DNA of 64,000 nt from Gammaproteobacteria bacterium (GTDB lineage: Bacteria > Pseudomonadota > Gammaproteobacteria > Pseudomonadales > Halieaceae), in contig JAUICG010000025.1 of assembly GCA_030427485.1 (NCBI GenBank), positions 1 through 64,000 of the forward strand, in the 5' to 3' direction. The notes under the pieces are model-generated. The model saw only the letters and a list, made by a program, of their open reading frames with translations. It was not told the DNA's origin and did no database searches. Both the position numbers and the translations under genes were made by a program. Positions 7,381-14,365 of the stretch are shown here, piece by piece. Positions within the stretch are counted from its first letter, which is position 1; every line of letters begins with the position of its first letter.

Positions 7381-8055
7381 TCAGTCATCGCCGCTGAAGG
7401 CCGTCAGCAGGCTGAGCAGGTGGATGAACAGGTTGTAGATATCCAGGTACAGCGACACCGTCGCGCGAATATAGTTGGTCTCGCCACCGTTGATGATACG
7501 GCTGGTGTCGAACAGGATCAGGCCGGACATGATCATCACGATGGCCGCCGAAATGGTCAGCGAGAGCGCGGGGATTGCCAGAAAAATGTTGGCGATCATC
7601 GCCACCACGGCAACCAGCAGGCCCACCAGCAGGAAGCCCCCCATGTAGGAGAAATCCTTGCGTGTGGTCAGGGCGTAAGCCGACAGGCCGAAAAATACGA
7701 CAGCGGTGCCGCCGAGGGCCTGCATCACCAGCGCCGGGCCGTTGGCCATTGCCAGGTAGTAATTCAGCATGGGGCCGATAGACGCGCCCATCACGCCGGT
7801 AAACGCGAAGATGGCGAGCAGCCCCTTGCTGGTATCCGCCATTTTATGTACCACGAACAGCAGCCCGAAACCTACCAGGCTGAGAATCAGGGCCATGCCC
7901 TGGCCGAGGCCCATCGCCATGGAAATGCCCGCGGTAATCGCGCTGAAAACCAGCGTCATTGCCAATAGCATGTAGGTATTCTTCAAAACCTTGTTGGTAC
8001 TGAGGACCGACTCGATAGCCGGTGAGCCTACGCTGTATACACCCTTGTTTTCCAT
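7381..8055 (-). CDS. Bax inhibitor-1/YccA family membrane protein
   Basis: The 224-aa protein has about seven membrane helices and the BI-1 family signature: an N-terminal LKNTYMLLAMTLVFSA helix, then GLSAYALTTRKDFSYMGGFL, and the C-terminal SLYLDIYNLFIHLLSLL with its conserved Asp. E. coli YccA interacts with FtsH, and others of the family are pH-sensitive leak channels. The start is ATG at 8055 with ACGGAG upstream. It precedes the tus genes but is separated from them by a strong terminator, so it is probably monocistronic. Confidence 0.9.
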   Translation of the reverse strand: MENKGVYSVGSPAIESVLSTNKVLKNTYMLLAMTLVFSAITAGISMAMGLGQGMALILSLVGFGLLFVVHKMADTSKGLLAIFAFTGVMGASIGPMLNYYLAMANGPALVMQALGGTAVVFFGLSAYALTTRKDFSYMGGFLLVGLLVAVVAMIANIFLAIPALSLTISAAIVMIMSGLILFDTSRIINGGETNYIRATVSLYLDIYNLFIHLLSLLTAFSGDD

Positions 8056-8348
8056 GACTTACTCCGTAATGTTACGCACAGTGTGTGACTGGACTTAAGA
8101 CAGATGATAAGGGCGAAAAGTTCAAAATCCAAGTCAAACCGCGCAATTTTTGAACGCGAATCATTCCTGCTTTGGCAGTGATACACGACAGCCGCATCGG
8201 TACGCTTTCGGTGCGCGGCCAAAGCCAATACATATTACGTGGCCTTGTGCGCAGAGGATCACTTTGAAAGCGGAATATTGCCCGCTATTGCGTTAACTCG
8301 GGAACCAGAGCCGGCTAACAGGGAGAAGGAGTTTTGGGTGCGTCTGGA

Positions 8349-8365
8349 AAATGGCGGTGGGCCAG
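8349..8365. repeat. Left attachment repeat (attL)
   Basis: AAATGGCGGTGGGCCAG is identical to 22435-22451, where it is the 3' end of tRNA-Ser with CCA. Here it is a displaced copy and is followed by ACCGCCAT, which makes a 7-bp inverted repeat (ATGGCGG/CCGCCAT) around the core. Confidence 0.85.
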
Positions 8366-8431
8366 ACCGCCATACCTCGACCACACGTATCCACCGATGT
8401 CGCTTAGTGTCTACCCACAAAGTCTACGATA

Positions 8432-8448
8432 CCCCTATATTTAAAGGG
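8432..8448. promoter_or_regulatory. CCC/GGG-armed AT-rich quasi-palindrome upstream of integrase
   Basis: CCCCTATATTTAAAGGG lies in the 180-bp gap between attL and the integrase. It resembles the CCCTA...AGGG sites at 12415-12427, 13025-13036 and 13059-13070, although the spacing between arms differs. It may be an operator shared across the element. Confidence 0.3.
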
Positions 8449-8497
8449 TTTCCACTGTTTTTTATATAAATACGTCTAAACCTGTCTATTTGTATTC

Positions 8498-8537
8498 ATA
8501 CCTTGTAAAGTATGGGAAAAGGTATGGGAGGTATGGT
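8498..8537. repeat. GTATGG repeat cluster near attL, possible integrase arm sites
   Basis: Three direct GTATGG copies (starting at 8510, 8522 and 8531) and an inverted CATACC (8498) lie between attL and the integrase start. The segment 8509-8526 (AGTATGGGAAAAGGTATG) recurs with one mismatch at 22360-22377 near attR in the same orientation. Paired sites at both ends fit integrase arm-type binding sites. The integrase ATG at 8512 falls inside the cluster, which favours the later start at 8548. Confidence 0.55.
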
Positions 8538-8547
8538 AAGGCGGAGC

Positions 8548-9699
8548 ATGGCCGAGAGATACAAATTAAAAGCCAATCAGGTGGGAAGTGCCAAATTACC
8601 AGGACTGAAAAACGATGGGGGAGGCCTATATTTGTCGACGAGCAAGACGCTCTCGCAAAGCTGGATATTCCGGTACAAACAGTATGGGAAATCGCACGAT
8701 ATCGGTCTCGGCAGTACGGTCGATGTATCCTTGGCAGAGGCTAGGGAGAAAGCGGAGATCGCTCGCAAAGCCGTCAAGGCGGGAAAGAATCCGAAAGCAG
8801 CAATTCGTGGTGAAATCGGGCCGATCACTTTCAGGAAGGCCGCAGAGGCCTATATCAAGGCGCACAGCCCCTCTTGGAGCAATGCCAAGCACAAGTCACA
8901 GTGGGAGAACACCTTAAGAACTTACGCTTTTCCCAGGATAGGGGATTTGCCTGTTCAGCAGGTCGATACACCCGACATCGTAGCCGTGCTGACGCCAATA
9001 TGGGGAGAAAAAACGGAAACCGCGTCCAGGGTCCGAATGCGAATCGAAAACATCCTGGCTTGGGCTACAGTCATGGGGTACCGAGAGGGATTCAACCCGG
9101 CTATCTGGCGAGGCCACCTGAACAAGATATTGCCGGATAGGAAGAAGGTCCAGGAGCGCCGGCATTTTGCAGCGGTACCTTACTCGGAGATACCTCTGTT
9201 GTACGCAGACCTGGCAGCCAAGGATGCGCTGTCGGCAAGGGCGCTCCAATTCACGATGCTGACGGCGTGCCGCACGGGGGAAGTAATTGGCGCCAGGTGG
9301 AGCGAAATCCATGGCGATATTTGGACGATACCCAAGCGGAGAATGAAGGCCAACCGGCAGCACCGGGTACCGCTGTCTCCCGCTGTCCAGGAGATTTTGG
9401 ATCGGATGGACGACACTACCGCGCACCTCTTCCCTTCGCTTCGTGGCAGCGGGCATATCTCCAACATGGCAATGCTAAAACTCCTGAAGTCAATGCGTGA
9501 GGGAATGACGGTTCATGGTTTGCGCTCAAGTTTCAGGGATTGGGCGGCGGAGGAAACCGATTACCAAAACCACGTTGTGGAGATGGCTCTGGCGCATAAG
9601 ATCAGCGATGACACGGAAGCAGCCTACCGACGAGGAGATCTACTAGAGAAGCGGCGGAATCTGATGAATGACTGGGCTAACTACTGTATCGGAGTGTGA
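8548..9699 (+). CDS. int: Tyrosine-recombinase integrase (P4/DUF4102-type)
   Basis: The 383-aa integrase should catalyse insertion and excision at the tRNA-Ser 3' end. It has an N-terminal DUF4102-like arm-binding domain (GGGLYLSTS...WIFRYKQYGK), a core-binding SAM-like domain near residues 90-180 and a catalytic domain. Catalytic residues visible are Arg 242 (TACRTGEV), His 323 and Arg 326 (HGLRSSFRDW), and Tyr 360 (EAAYRRGD). The start at 8548 is preferred because AAGGCGGAG precedes it; an ATG at 8512 in the same frame lies within the repeat cluster. It lies at the end away from the intact tRNA. The next gene starts 1 nt after its stop. Confidence 0.93.
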   Translation: MAERYKLKANQVGSAKLPGLKNDGGGLYLSTSKTLSQSWIFRYKQYGKSHDIGLGSTVDVSLAEAREKAEIARKAVKAGKNPKAAIRGEIGPITFRKAAEAYIKAHSPSWSNAKHKSQWENTLRTYAFPRIGDLPVQQVDTPDIVAVLTPIWGEKTETASRVRMRIENILAWATVMGYREGFNPAIWRGHLNKILPDRKKVQERRHFAAVPYSEIPLLYADLAAKDALSARALQFTMLTACRTGEVIGARWSEIHGDIWTIPKRRMKANRQHRVPLSPAVQEILDRMDDTTAHLFPSLRGSGHISNMAMLKLLKSMREGMTVHGLRSSFRDWAAEETDYQNHVVEMALAHKISDDTEAAYRRGDLLEKRRNLMNDWANYCIGV

Positions 9700-9700
9700 C

Positions 9701-10273
9701 ATGAGCCCCACTGACCGCACGTTTGAACAAATGATTCAGCAACACGTTGATCTAATAACGGTCGCCCAGAGAGCAACAATTGGCAGGCTTCGAACGGTCC
9801 CTGATAGGCCAGGAGTAGAATTACCTGAGTGGGTCACAGAGACTTCATATATGGCGGTCAACGCGAGCCACGATGCCTATCTGAACGCGAAAAAGCCCAC
9901 AAAGAACTACATGGAAAAACTCATGGGCGTTCTACGCTCCGCGGCGCTCATAGAAGATGTTTTTCATGAAAGCGAGTATGCGCCCTCTGCGCGAACTCAA
10001 AAAGCACTGTACTCTTTGATGCGTCTCCAGTTGGAGCAGTTCGCGGACAAGCATGTTAGAAACGAGGCGTCATCGACGCGATCGCCGAAGGTACCAGGCA
10101 AGCAAATGCGGGTGCTAAATTTCCTGATGACCTACTCTGGCCACAAGGACGTACTGCGCGCATCGGGAGCAGATCTGGCAGCCTGGTACGAATCTGCGAC
10201 AGGTGAGAAGGTGACCGGCCGCACGGCGAAACAAGCGCAAAACTTAATGACCGGCAAAAACTTGGAAAAATAG
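9701..10273 (+). CDS. Hypothetical element protein
   Basis: This 190-aa protein is not recognised. It is soluble, mostly helical in appearance and mildly basic at the C terminus (KVTGRTAKQAQNLMTGKNLEK). No signal peptide, membrane segment or known motif is seen. The start is ATG at 9701, 1 nt after the integrase stop, so it is probably translated with the integrase. Base composition is lower in GC than the flanking chromosome. Its position suggests a helper of integration or regulation, which is only an inference. Confidence 0.7.
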   Translation: MSPTDRTFEQMIQQHVDLITVAQRATIGRLRTVPDRPGVELPEWVTETSYMAVNASHDAYLNAKKPTKNYMEKLMGVLRSAALIEDVFHESEYAPSARTQKALYSLMRLQLEQFADKHVRNEASSTRSPKVPGKQMRVLNFLMTYSGHKDVLRASGADLAAWYESATGEKVTGRTAKQAQNLMTGKNLEK

Positions 10274-10380
10274 GCCCTATCCTTCCAAATACCCGCTAGC
10301 AGCCTATGGCTCTACACATCCAACCAAAAAATACTATCCCTATCCAAATGACTCCAAGTCAATCAATCGAGGGATAGCAA

Positions 10381-10590
10381 ATGAAGGACAAAAAACCACA
10401 TCCGAGATCGGTCAAGGGGTTCTGTGAGCGTAACGGAATCTGTGCGGCTACTTTTTACAATCTGGTCAAGCGCGGTGAGATTGAAATCACGAAGATTGGT
10501 GCCCGGACCATCATTACGCCGGATCAAGAGCAAGATTTCCTGAAGCGATGTTCTGCCGGTGGGCTGCAGCCCAAAAACTCTGCTGCATAA
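10381..10590 (+). CDS. Small HTH protein, excisionase/regulator-like
   Basis: The 69-aa protein contains a helix-turn-helix-like segment (SVKGFCERNGICAATFYNLVKRGEI, then ITKIGARTIITPDQEQDFL). This matches the MerR/excisionase-like pattern in which a recognition helix is followed by a two-strand wing. It may be the element's Xis or a transcription regulator. GAGGGATAG lies before the ATG and overlaps a possible operator: CCCTATCC occurs at 10275-10282 and 10338-10345, with the partial inverse GGGATAG at 10371-10377. The gene is flanked by a 107-bp gap and a hairpin. Confidence 0.75.
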   Translation: MKDKKPHPRSVKGFCERNGICAATFYNLVKRGEIEITKIGARTIITPDQEQDFLKRCSAGGLQPKNSAA

Positions 10591-10592
10591 AA

Positions 10593-10623
10593 AACACCAC
10601 GACCGGACCAGGGCGCGTGGTGT
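10593..10623 (+). terminator. Hairpin after the HTH gene, weak terminator
   Basis: AACACCACG (10593-10601) and CGTGGTGTT (10615-10623) form a 9-bp stem with a 13-nt loop just past the stop codon. The tail (CTTAGTT) is only partly T-rich, so termination is likely but perhaps incomplete. Confidence 0.5.
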
Positions 10624-10694
10624 TCTTAGTTGAGCAGGTTGGACAAGCCCAGCGATAGTAACAGACCGCGCCCTTTGCGAACAGTGAGGGGACG

Positions 10695-10898
10695 ATGAAG
10701 AACAAGAATCAGCAGGATATTGAACGCGCCACAGCGGCCTATCTCGCCCAAGGCGGGACTGTCACACAGTGCACACCTGGGGACAGCGCAGCGGCGAATT
10801 ACAGGCCACTGACGCGCCGGGAGAGCCTGGCGAGGCGTAAGCGGTGGGACTGGGCCGAGAAGTGCGCTCATCGTGCGAGGCGGTCCCATGGGGCATGA
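10695..10898 (+). CDS. Small hypothetical phage-type protein
   Basis: This 67-aa protein is highly basic at the C terminus (RRESLARRKRWDWAEKCAHRARR), with no recognised family. ATG 10695 follows GAGGGGACG. It overlaps the next gene by 11 nt. It could bind nucleic acid given its charge. It is supported mainly by its start site, frame and tight coupling. Confidence 0.55.
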   Translation: MKNKNQQDIERATAAYLAQGGTVTQCTPGDSAAANYRPLTRRESLARRKRWDWAEKCAHRARRSHGA

Positions 10899-11127
10899 TG
10901 CTGACACGTTCCATGCAGAGATGGCGGCGGCGCTCCGATCTGATGACCAGCAAGCCAGTGATGTAACCGAGCCGTACTTTTCCGTCCAGGAACTACAGGC
11001 AATGCACCGGTGGTGCTTGAAGTACCGCGACCTAGTGCGCGGCGGCGGAATCCCGACGCCAGTGCAGGACCGAAGATTCATGGCCTACCAAACTGCGACC
11101 CATTGGGCGGGGGTGGCTAATGCGTGA
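10888..11127 (+). CDS. Small hypothetical protein upstream of the RepA-like gene
   Basis: This 79-aa protein is unrecognised; visible features are FSVQELQAMHRWCLKYRDLVRGGGIPTP and an Ala-rich tail. ATG 10888 is chosen because GAGGCGG precedes it at 8 nt; an in-frame GTG at 10873 lacks such a site. It overlaps the previous gene by 11 nt and the next by 8 nt, so the three are probably read as one translationally coupled operon. Confidence 0.6.
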   Translation: MGHDADTFHAEMAAALRSDDQQASDVTEPYFSVQELQAMHRWCLKYRDLVRGGGIPTPVQDRRFMAYQTATHWAGVANA

Positions 11128-12334
11128 TGCTGCCCAACTCGAGGCGATCGCGGAAGACCTGGCCGAGCAAATCAAATCCGATTACAACGCCGATGAGGCG
11201 CTACAGGCCTACGATGATTACTCTCGCGAGCATGAACTCCCATCGTCTGATGACCAAAGCCGGCCGCCGGCGAAGCGCTTCGAGTTTGTGCAGATCGGGG
11301 AAATGGTCGCGCAACTGCGACCCATTAACTGGCTGATCAGGGATTATGTCGAACAGGACGCCGTAATAAACCTCTACGGCGCCCCGGGTGGCGGGAAAAC
11401 GCAGGTAGCGACCAGCCTGGCTTGCTGTGTGGCGAGTGGTAGCGCGTGGTTCGGAAAGCAGACCCAAAGCGGCGCCGTGTTCTATCTCGCCGGAGAGGGC
11501 CATAACGGGCTGGCGAGGCGCTTCACAGCCTGTAGCCAAGAACTGGGGGTGTCGCTGGAGAATGCCCCGCTCTACGTGTCCAGGACCAGCGCAGCGCTTA
11601 CAGATCCCCTTGCGACAGCACAAGTTACCCAAGCGGTAGAGGACCTGGCCAATGTTTCAAGCGAGACTCCAGCGCTGATCGTGATCGACACGCTGGCGCG
11701 CAATTTCGGCGCGGCGGATGAGAACTCGACCAGCGACATGAACCGCTTCATTGCACACATTGACGCGCTCCGCCGCCGGTGGGGCTGCACGGTGCTGATT
11801 GTCCACCATTCGGGTAAGGACGGTTCCCGCGGCGCGCGCGGCTCCACAGTGCTGCGCGGTGCCGTTGATGCCGAGTTCGAAGTATCGCGTGATGACGCCG
11901 GGCTGGTACGCCTGAAGTGCCACAAAATGAAAGACGCCGAGATGCCAGAACCGCTGGCCTTCACCATTGAAGGCGTGAAATTACCCATTGTAGACGATGA
12001 CGGCGAGCCGGTATTCGGGCCCGTCCTGCGCGCGGCTGAATACACGGAAAGTACCCGTAAGCGCAGCCTCTCCCAGGATGAACAAATCGCACTGAAACAT
12101 CTCACCGAAGACTGGAAGCCGTTCGTAGTGTGGCGAGATGACTGGTTCTTTGATGCTGCCGAAGTTGTCTCGTTGAAGGGTAAAAACAAGGGCCAAAAGC
12201 GCCAAAAAGACTATCTGCGGACCGCTTTCAAGCGAACCCTCAATTCCTTGGTTGAAAAAGGGCTGATCGAACAAAACCGAATCAATGATGATACGGGCGG
12301 GAATGTACGGCTGGCGCGGGATTCGGAGGAATAA
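11120..12334 (+). CDS. RepA-like P-loop ATPase (AAA_25 helicase type)
   Basis: The 404-aa protein matches the RecA/DnaB-like RepA helicase family of phages and plasmids. The Walker A motif GAPGGGKT lies at residues 87-94 and Walker B LIVID at 186-190. A VLIVHHSGKDGSRGARGST segment (about 221-239) follows, typical of this family, in which an HHSGK..RGxS motif precedes the arginine-finger region. A C-terminal winged-helix-like part (SLVEKGLIEQNRINDD) may bind DNA. It is the likely replication ATPase of the element and is followed at once by an iteron-like repeat array. No primase domain is seen. Confidence 0.88.
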   Translation: MRDAAQLEAIAEDLAEQIKSDYNADEALQAYDDYSREHELPSSDDQSRPPAKRFEFVQIGEMVAQLRPINWLIRDYVEQDAVINLYGAPGGGKTQVATSLACCVASGSAWFGKQTQSGAVFYLAGEGHNGLARRFTACSQELGVSLENAPLYVSRTSAALTDPLATAQVTQAVEDLANVSSETPALIVIDTLARNFGAADENSTSDMNRFIAHIDALRRRWGCTVLIVHHSGKDGSRGARGSTVLRGAVDAEFEVSRDDAGLVRLKCHKMKDAEMPEPLAFTIEGVKLPIVDDDGEPVFGPVLRAAEYTESTRKRSLSQDEQIALKHLTEDWKPFVVWRDDWFFDAAEVVSLKGKNKGQKRQKDYLRTAFKRTLNSLVEKGLIEQNRINDDTGGNVRLARDSEE

Positions 12335-12408
12335 CAATACATGAATGATTCGGTTGATACGTCTATTGATACGGTATTTCGAGGGCTCTGGCGTACCGAA
12401 TCAAACGA

Positions 12409-12432
12409 ATCATCCCCCTATAAGGGGATGAT
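12409..12432. promoter_or_regulatory. Perfect hairpin/operator ATCATCCCC...GGGGATGAT
   Basis: A 9-bp perfect inverted repeat with a 6-nt loop (CTATAA). Its centre CCCCTATAAGGGG resembles the CCCTAAAAAGGG sites before 13091. There is no T-tract, so an operator or origin structure is more likely than a terminator. Confidence 0.5.
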
Positions 12433-12493
12433 CGTTGATACGGGCAGCCCTTGTACCGGTTTTTGACGGTAAGGATTTGGCGAAGTGAGACCT

Positions 12494-12607
12494 GTAACGC
12501 ACGTTAAGGATTGTAAGGATTTGGCGTAACGGATGTTGAGGATTGTTGAGTTTTCCGACTGTAGCGCATGTCAACCTTTTACCACCTTTTGAGGGGTAAC
12601 GCATGTC
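12494..12607 (+). repeat. Iteron-like array, four GTARCGSAYGT repeats
   Basis: Copies begin at 12494 (GTAACGCACGTT), 12526 (GTAACGGATGTT), 12561 (GTAGCGCATGTC) and 12596 (GTAACGCATGTC). They are spaced 32, 35 and 35 bp apart, close to three helical turns, so they face one side of the helix. Copies 1 and 2 also share AGGATTGT, and copies 3 and 4 share CATGTCA plus CTTTT. The position just after a RepA-like ATPase is typical of plasmid or phage iterons. Confidence 0.6.
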
Positions 12608-12649
12608 AGCGTTTGTTTACCTTTTGGCCGACTCCGGAGGTACCGCGAT

Positions 12650-12994
12650 ATGATTGAGCCTGACTTTGTCGAGCCTGGTTTCGAGCGCCTGCACTGCAGC
12701 GGCTGCGGGATGACGTTCTGGAGGAAGCCACGGCCGAGGGCTAGCGGACACGCGTTCTGCAGCCGGCAGTGCTTTGCAGCGTTTCACAGGCGCCTGACAC
12801 CTAAGGCACGCCGCTGGTTCTACGGGGTGAAGGAGCAATTTCCCGCGAAGGCCTGCGAGCATTGCGGGGAGCAGTTCGAGCCGAAGTATTACCATGTGCG
12901 CTTCTGTTCGACTCGGTGCCGGGTAGCAGCACACCGGAAGAAGGCTGTAACGCAACATGACAAAACCTGTCCTTTTGATGCGCCGGACCGGTAA
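12650..12994 (+). CDS. Double zinc-finger protein
   Basis: The 114-aa basic protein has two similar Cys4 zinc-binding units. The first uses Cys 16/19 and 37/41 (CSGCGMTF ... FCSRQCF), the second Cys 69/72 and 86/90 (CEHCGEQF ... FCSTRCR). Each ends in an Arg/His/Lys-rich helix, as in many phage treble-clef or zinc-ribbon proteins that bind nucleic acid. It has a good site (CCGGAGG) before ATG 12650. A role as late-gene regulator or replication accessory is inference. Confidence 0.75.
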   Translation: MIEPDFVEPGFERLHCSGCGMTFWRKPRPRASGHAFCSRQCFAAFHRRLTPKARRWFYGVKEQFPAKACEHCGEQFEPKYYHVRFCSTRCRVAAHRKKAVTQHDKTCPFDAPDR

Positions 12995-13024
12995 TGCAAC
13001 GTGGTAAACCGGGGTTTTCGCAGC

Positions 13025-13070
13025 CCCTAAAAAGGGCCGCACCCCGAATTTCTTTAGTCCCTAAAAAGGG
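13025..13070. promoter_or_regulatory. Twin CCCTAAAAAGGG operator-like sites
   Basis: Two identical 12-bp palindrome-like sites at 13025-13036 and 13059-13070, 34 bp apart, lie just upstream of the late-looking gene block that starts at 13091. The second ends 20 nt before the start codon. Identical copies in a short gap strongly suggest a regulator binding site. Confidence 0.55.
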
Positions 13071-13090
13071 ACGTATTTTGGAGGGTATCA

Positions 13091-13435
13091 ATGGGTGATT
13101 TTTCAGAGATAGTGCGCGCGAGCGTGAACGAAATAACGGACGAATTGAGCCTGAAGTACAGTGAGACTTACCGCGGGCTTTACGTTCTCAACCTGGGTGA
13201 GATTGCACCGAGGGAGGTTTTTATCGTGACGGATATGGACGTCTACTCCCACTCCGGGCACAACCCCACAGAGGTATCGAAGGGTATCCTGGTTCAAGGT
13301 GTTTGGATGTGCAGCCACTGGAACATGCAGCGTTACCTCGGGAAGACGCCCGAGGAGGCCGCTGCGTCGGTCTGGGATTGCATGCAGACCCTGAAAATGG
13401 CTGGCGAACAGATAGATACAACGGTATCGCATTGA
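13091..13435 (+). CDS. Hypothetical protein
   Basis: This 114-aa soluble protein is unrecognised; motifs visible are FIVTDMDVYSHSGHNPTEVSKGILVQGVWMCSHW. ATG 13091 follows TTTTGGAGGG, a strong ribosome-binding site. It is the first gene after the twin palindromes and overlaps the next frame by 4 nt. Confidence 0.65.
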   Translation: MGDFSEIVRASVNEITDELSLKYSETYRGLYVLNLGEIAPREVFIVTDMDVYSHSGHNPTEVSKGILVQGVWMCSHWNMQRYLGKTPEEAAASVWDCMQTLKMAGEQIDTTVSH

Positions 13436-13731
13436 AAGCCCTCGACCTGGCCAAACTGGAAGCAGCGGTGCTGGCCTCCGACATCGAGCAGGAGGCGCGC
13501 TGCCAGCTGCTGGAGTGGTTGGCACGGGATCGCGAGAAACGGCTGGAACTGGGGCGCCGGCACCTGAGTTTGTGCCGCTACATCGAGGCCAGGCTGGAGG
13601 AGGGGCGGTCAATGCCCTACTGCCTGGACACTGCATCTGCGTTGTACGACCTGGAGCCAGAGACAATTCGCAAGATTTGGGCAGGTTTTCGGGAAAACTT
13701 GCCCATAGTGGCGCTTGCTGCCGGTTCATAA
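13432..13731 (+). CDS. Hypothetical helical protein (start uncertain)
   Basis: An about 99-aa helical protein (LAKLEAAVLASDIEQEARCQLLEWLARDREKRLEL, then PEEIR-like DLEPETIRKIWAGF) of unknown function. The frame has no good ATG. TTG at 13432 overlaps the preceding stop and is chosen on that coupling, while an upstream in-frame ATG at 13303 would lie entirely within the previous gene. A small adaptor-like phage protein is possible. Confidence 0.5.
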   Translation: MKALDLAKLEAAVLASDIEQEARCQLLEWLARDREKRLELGRRHLSLCRYIEARLEEGRSMPYCLDTASALYDLEPETIRKIWAGFRENLPIVALAAGS

Positions 13732-13770
13732 TCGGGTAGTTCAACGGCCGCCGAGAACGAAGCAGGTAGT

Positions 13771-14358
13771 ATGGAGCAATCGCAACTGACAGGAGCCACC
13801 GGGGGCGCCCTACAAGGCGCGGCGGCGGGTGCGTCCTTTGGTCCCTATGGCGCTGTTATCGGCGGCGTGATCGGCGGCATCGGTGGGTTCTTCGGCGGTG
13901 GCGGTGAGAAGAAAGCGAAGAAGGCCGCGAAGATGCAAGCGCAGGAGATCCTCCGTGCGGCCGCCGAGAATAAACGCGTCCAGACACTGGTGATGAACCA
14001 GGCGGTATCCACCGCAAAGGTGGCCACCTACGCGAGCAATCTTATCGATAGAGGTTCGACCCGCAGGTATCGCATGGCTCTGGAGGCTGAATATCGTCGT
14101 GGCATCGATTATGACTATGAAGCCGCGGTGCGCAGAGCAAACACCGTGAGGCAGTACGGTGCCGCCGCAGCAAATCAGATACAGCGTGCCGGCTTTGGCC
14201 AGCTGATCTACGGATTTTCCGCACTGGGAGAGGCCGGCGCGAAGGCGGGGTGGTTTTCATCCGGTGATCCGTCCGCAGGCCTGGGGTATATCCGTGCCGG
14301 GTCGGGAGGCAGGTACACCACCGATGTACCTATGGGCAGCCTGTTGGTGAGAAAGTAG
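13771..14358 (+). CDS. Podovirus internal-virion (ejection) protein, gp14-like
   Basis: The 195-aa protein has a glycine-rich hydrophobic N terminus (GAAAGASFGPYGAVIGGVIG) followed by a Lys-rich turn and an Ala/Gln/Arg-rich coiled region. It resembles the small 'DNA transfer' or T7 gp14-like internal virion proteins of podoviruses, which insert in the outer membrane during DNA entry. It begins the block of large ejection-like genes and is spaced 7 nt from the next one. The family assignment comes from composition, order and neighbours rather than from a strict motif. Confidence 0.6.
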   Translation: MEQSQLTGATGGALQGAAAGASFGPYGAVIGGVIGGIGGFFGGGGEKKAKKAAKMQAQEILRAAAENKRVQTLVMNQAVSTAKVATYASNLIDRGSTRRYRMALEAEYRRGIDYDYEAAVRRANTVRQYGAAAANQIQRAGFGQLIYGFSALGEAGAKAGWFSSGDPSAGLGYIRAGSGGRYTTDVPMGSLLVRK

Positions 14359-14365
14359 GTGCGCT

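Larger units (their letters stand above)
12335..12649 (+). other. Non-coding region between repA-like and Zn-finger genes
   Basis: These 315 nt hold no convincing gene. They contain a perfect 9-bp hairpin (12409-12432), two GTAAGGATTTGGCG copies (about 12469 and 12512) and four spaced GTARCG-type repeats (12494-12607). The AT-rich, repeat-dense character downstream of a RepA-like gene suggests a replication origin or control region. Confidence 0.6.

Noticed and set aside
8239..8469. Possible 76-aa protein spanning attL
   Set aside because: It crosses the att core and joins chromosomal and element DNA; no ribosome-binding site or motif supports it.
12410..12604. Minus-strand 64-aa frame over the iteron region
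   Set aside because: It is a by-product of the repeats, with no start signal or family resemblance.
12494..12607. Repeats near 12.5 kb as a CRISPR array
   Set aside because: The repeats are only about 12 bp and imperfect, spacer lengths are about 20 bp, and there are no cas genes; iterons fit better.
13303..13434. Upstream extension of the 13432-13731 gene from ATG 13303
   Set aside because: It would lie entirely inside the 13091-13435 gene in another frame and looks like a shadow in composition.
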